NCBI RefSeq assembly: GCF_003814555.1
Contig: NZ_RKQN01000005.1
Coordinates: 1 to 64,000 of the forward strand
Direction of reading: 5' to 3'
Source of the DNA: Vulcaniibacterium tengchongense
GTDB lineage: Bacteria; Pseudomonadota; Gammaproteobacteria; Xanthomonadales; Xanthomonadaceae
DNA length: 64,000 bases
Positions 63,074 through 64,000 of this stretch are shown in pieces. Position 1 is the first letter of the stretch. Each line of letters opens with the position of its first letter. The notes beneath the pieces were generated by a model. It was not told the DNA's origin, ran no database searches, and saw nothing but the letters and a program-made list of their open reading frames with translations. Both the position numbers and the translations under genes were made by a program.

Positions 63074-64000
63074 TCAACCCCTGCGGGCGCGTGCGATGCG
63101 CGCGCAGGTCTCGGCCGCGGCGAACAGGCTGCCGGGGTCGGCCAGGCCCTTGCCGGCCAGTTCGAGCGCGGTGCCGTGGTCGACCGCCACGCGCGGGTAG
63201 GGCAGACCCAAGGTGAGGTTGACCGCGCGCTCGAAGCCGCTGAACTTCAGCACCGGCAGGCCCTGGTCGTGGTACATCGCCAGCACCGCGTCGAAGCCGC
63301 GCAGCTTGGCGGGGAGGAACGCGGTGTCGGCCGGCAGCGGGCCGACCAGGCGCAGGCCTTCGGCGCGCAGCCGCGCCAGCACCGGCTCGATCGTCTCGAT
63401 CTCCTCGCGGCCCAGGTGCCCCGCCTCGCCGGCGTGCGGGTTGAGGCCGAGCACCGCGATCGTCGGCGCCCGGATGGCGAAGTCGCGGCGCAGCGCGGCC
63501 TCGACGATGCGCAGCGTGCGCGCCAGTCCCCCGGCGGTGATCGCGTCGGCGACCGCGCGCAGCGGCAGGTGGGTGGTGGCCAGCGCGACCCGCAGGGTGT
63601 CGTTGGCCAGCATCATCACCACCTCGCAGCCGGCCTGCTCGGCGAGCAGTTCGGTGGTGCCGGTGTAGGGAATGCCGCCTTCGTTGATCGCCGCCTTGTG
63701 CACCGGACCGGTCACCAGGCCGTCGCAGCGGCCGTCGAGGCAGTCCTGCGCGGCCTGGCGCAGCGCGCCGATCACCGCCGCGGCGTTGCGCGGGTCGGGC
63801 CGGCCGAACGCGGGCGGCGCGGCGTTGGCGACCGGTTGCAGCGCCAGGGTGCCGGGCGCGCGCGCGCCGCTGTCGGCCGGGGCCAGGCGCAGCGGCAGGG
63901 CCAGCGCGGCGGCGGCGGCGCGCAGGGTCCCGGGGTCGGCGTAGGCGACCAGATCGTGGTCGCGCGGCCGTTGCGCCAGGCGCACGCACAGCTCCGGCCC
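63074..64000 (-). CDS. pdxA: 4-hydroxythreonine-4-phosphate dehydrogenase PdxA (5' end outside the window)
   Basis: About 309 residues are visible; the N terminus lies beyond base 64000. PdxA oxidises 4-hydroxythreonine-4-phosphate in the DXP-dependent pathway to pyridoxal phosphate. The first visible residues GPELCVRLAQRP continue the family's GxPAGIGPE motif. Metal and substrate residues are in VTGPVHKAAINEGG, TGTTELLAEQAG, GLNPHAGEAGHLGREE, AMYHDQGLPVLK and AVDHGTALELAGKG. Only about 15-20 residues are likely missing. Confidence 0.95.
   Translation of the reverse strand, partial: GPELCVRLAQRPRDHDLVAYADPGTLRAAAAALALPLRLAPADSGARAPGTLALQPVANAAPPAFGRPDPRNAAAVIGALRQAAQDCLDGRCDGLVTGPVHKAAINEGGIPYTGTTELLAEQAGCEVVMMLANDTLRVALATTHLPLRAVADAITAGGLARTLRIVEAALRRDFAIRAPTIAVLGLNPHAGEAGHLGREEIETIEPVLARLRAEGLRLVGPLPADTAFLPAKLRGFDAVLAMYHDQGLPVLKFSGFERAVNLTLGLPYPRVAVDHGTALELAGKGLADPGSLFAAAETCARIARARRG

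Overview
This is very high-GC chromosomal DNA from a gammaproteobacterium of the Xanthomonadaceae/Lysobacteraceae (Lysobacter- or Luteimonas-like). The assignment rests on gene content and order: a ColR/ColS-type two-component pair, gshB divergent from a pilG-pilH-pilI-pilJ-chpA cluster, the pdxA-rsmA-apaG-apaH order, a monofunctional RelA, and palindromes of the CTCCCAC/GTGGGAG type common in this family. Almost all of the window is ordinary chromosome. The exceptions are a tRNA-derived scar at the left edge and a gene-poor, lower-conservation stretch at about 38.7-42.2 kb.

Layout. 1-200: 3' half of a tRNA-Lys gene followed by a hairpin, probably the outer edge of an integrated element lying to the left. 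0.2-5.0 kb (minus strand): DUF4097 protein, anti-sigma factor, ECF sigma factor, recQ, dps. 5.1-12.6 kb: hrpA, a tandem pair of related secreted proteins of unknown function, relA. 12.9-23.4 kb: a membrane-anchored TPR-like protein, a two-domain glycosyltransferase, mrcB (PBP1B) with a TPR lipoprotein, a YoaA/DinG helicase, tsaB and a signal peptidase. 23.5-37.4 kb: a TonB3-like protein and gshB, divergent from the type IV pilus chemosensory operon pilG-H-I-J-chpA, a degenerate cheB-like gene and a chpC/cheW-like gene. 37.6-42.2 kb: a NagX/DUF5009 membrane protein, then about 3.5 kb holding a possible 79-residue protein framed by inverted repeats, an orphan secreted protein, an Asp-nucleophile alpha/beta hydrolase, and a 21-bp tandem repeat beside a perfect DnaA box. 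42.2-47.6 kb: rsmE, bioA, nudE, cysQ, mazG, a DUF962 protein and a DUF486 protein. 47.7-53.3 kb: colR-colS and a three-gene MacAB-type efflux system. 53.4-60.4 kb: isoaspartyl peptidase, dgkA, terC, lemA and two TPM-domain genes, lgt-thyA-folA. 60.5-64 kb (minus strand): apaH, apaG, rsmA and a truncated pdxA.

How the genes work together. The pil-chp operon should control type IV pilus extension and retraction: PilJ senses, PilI and the ChpC-like protein couple, ChpA phosphorylates, and PilG/PilH respond. The operon has no PilK/CheR methyltransferase, and its only CheB-like protein has lost all three catalytic residues, so adaptation by receptor methylation looks abandoned. ChpA also carries a run of 14 near-identical 15-bp repeats. 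A second regulatory point of interest is the 114-bp gap between colS and macA. It contains three mutually exclusive hairpins and a 31-codon reading frame whose stop overlaps the macA start, a layout resembling an attenuator. Several genes (recQ, bioA, the gene at 12885) have a -10-like hexamer ending exactly seven bases before the start codon, which predicts leaderless transcripts.
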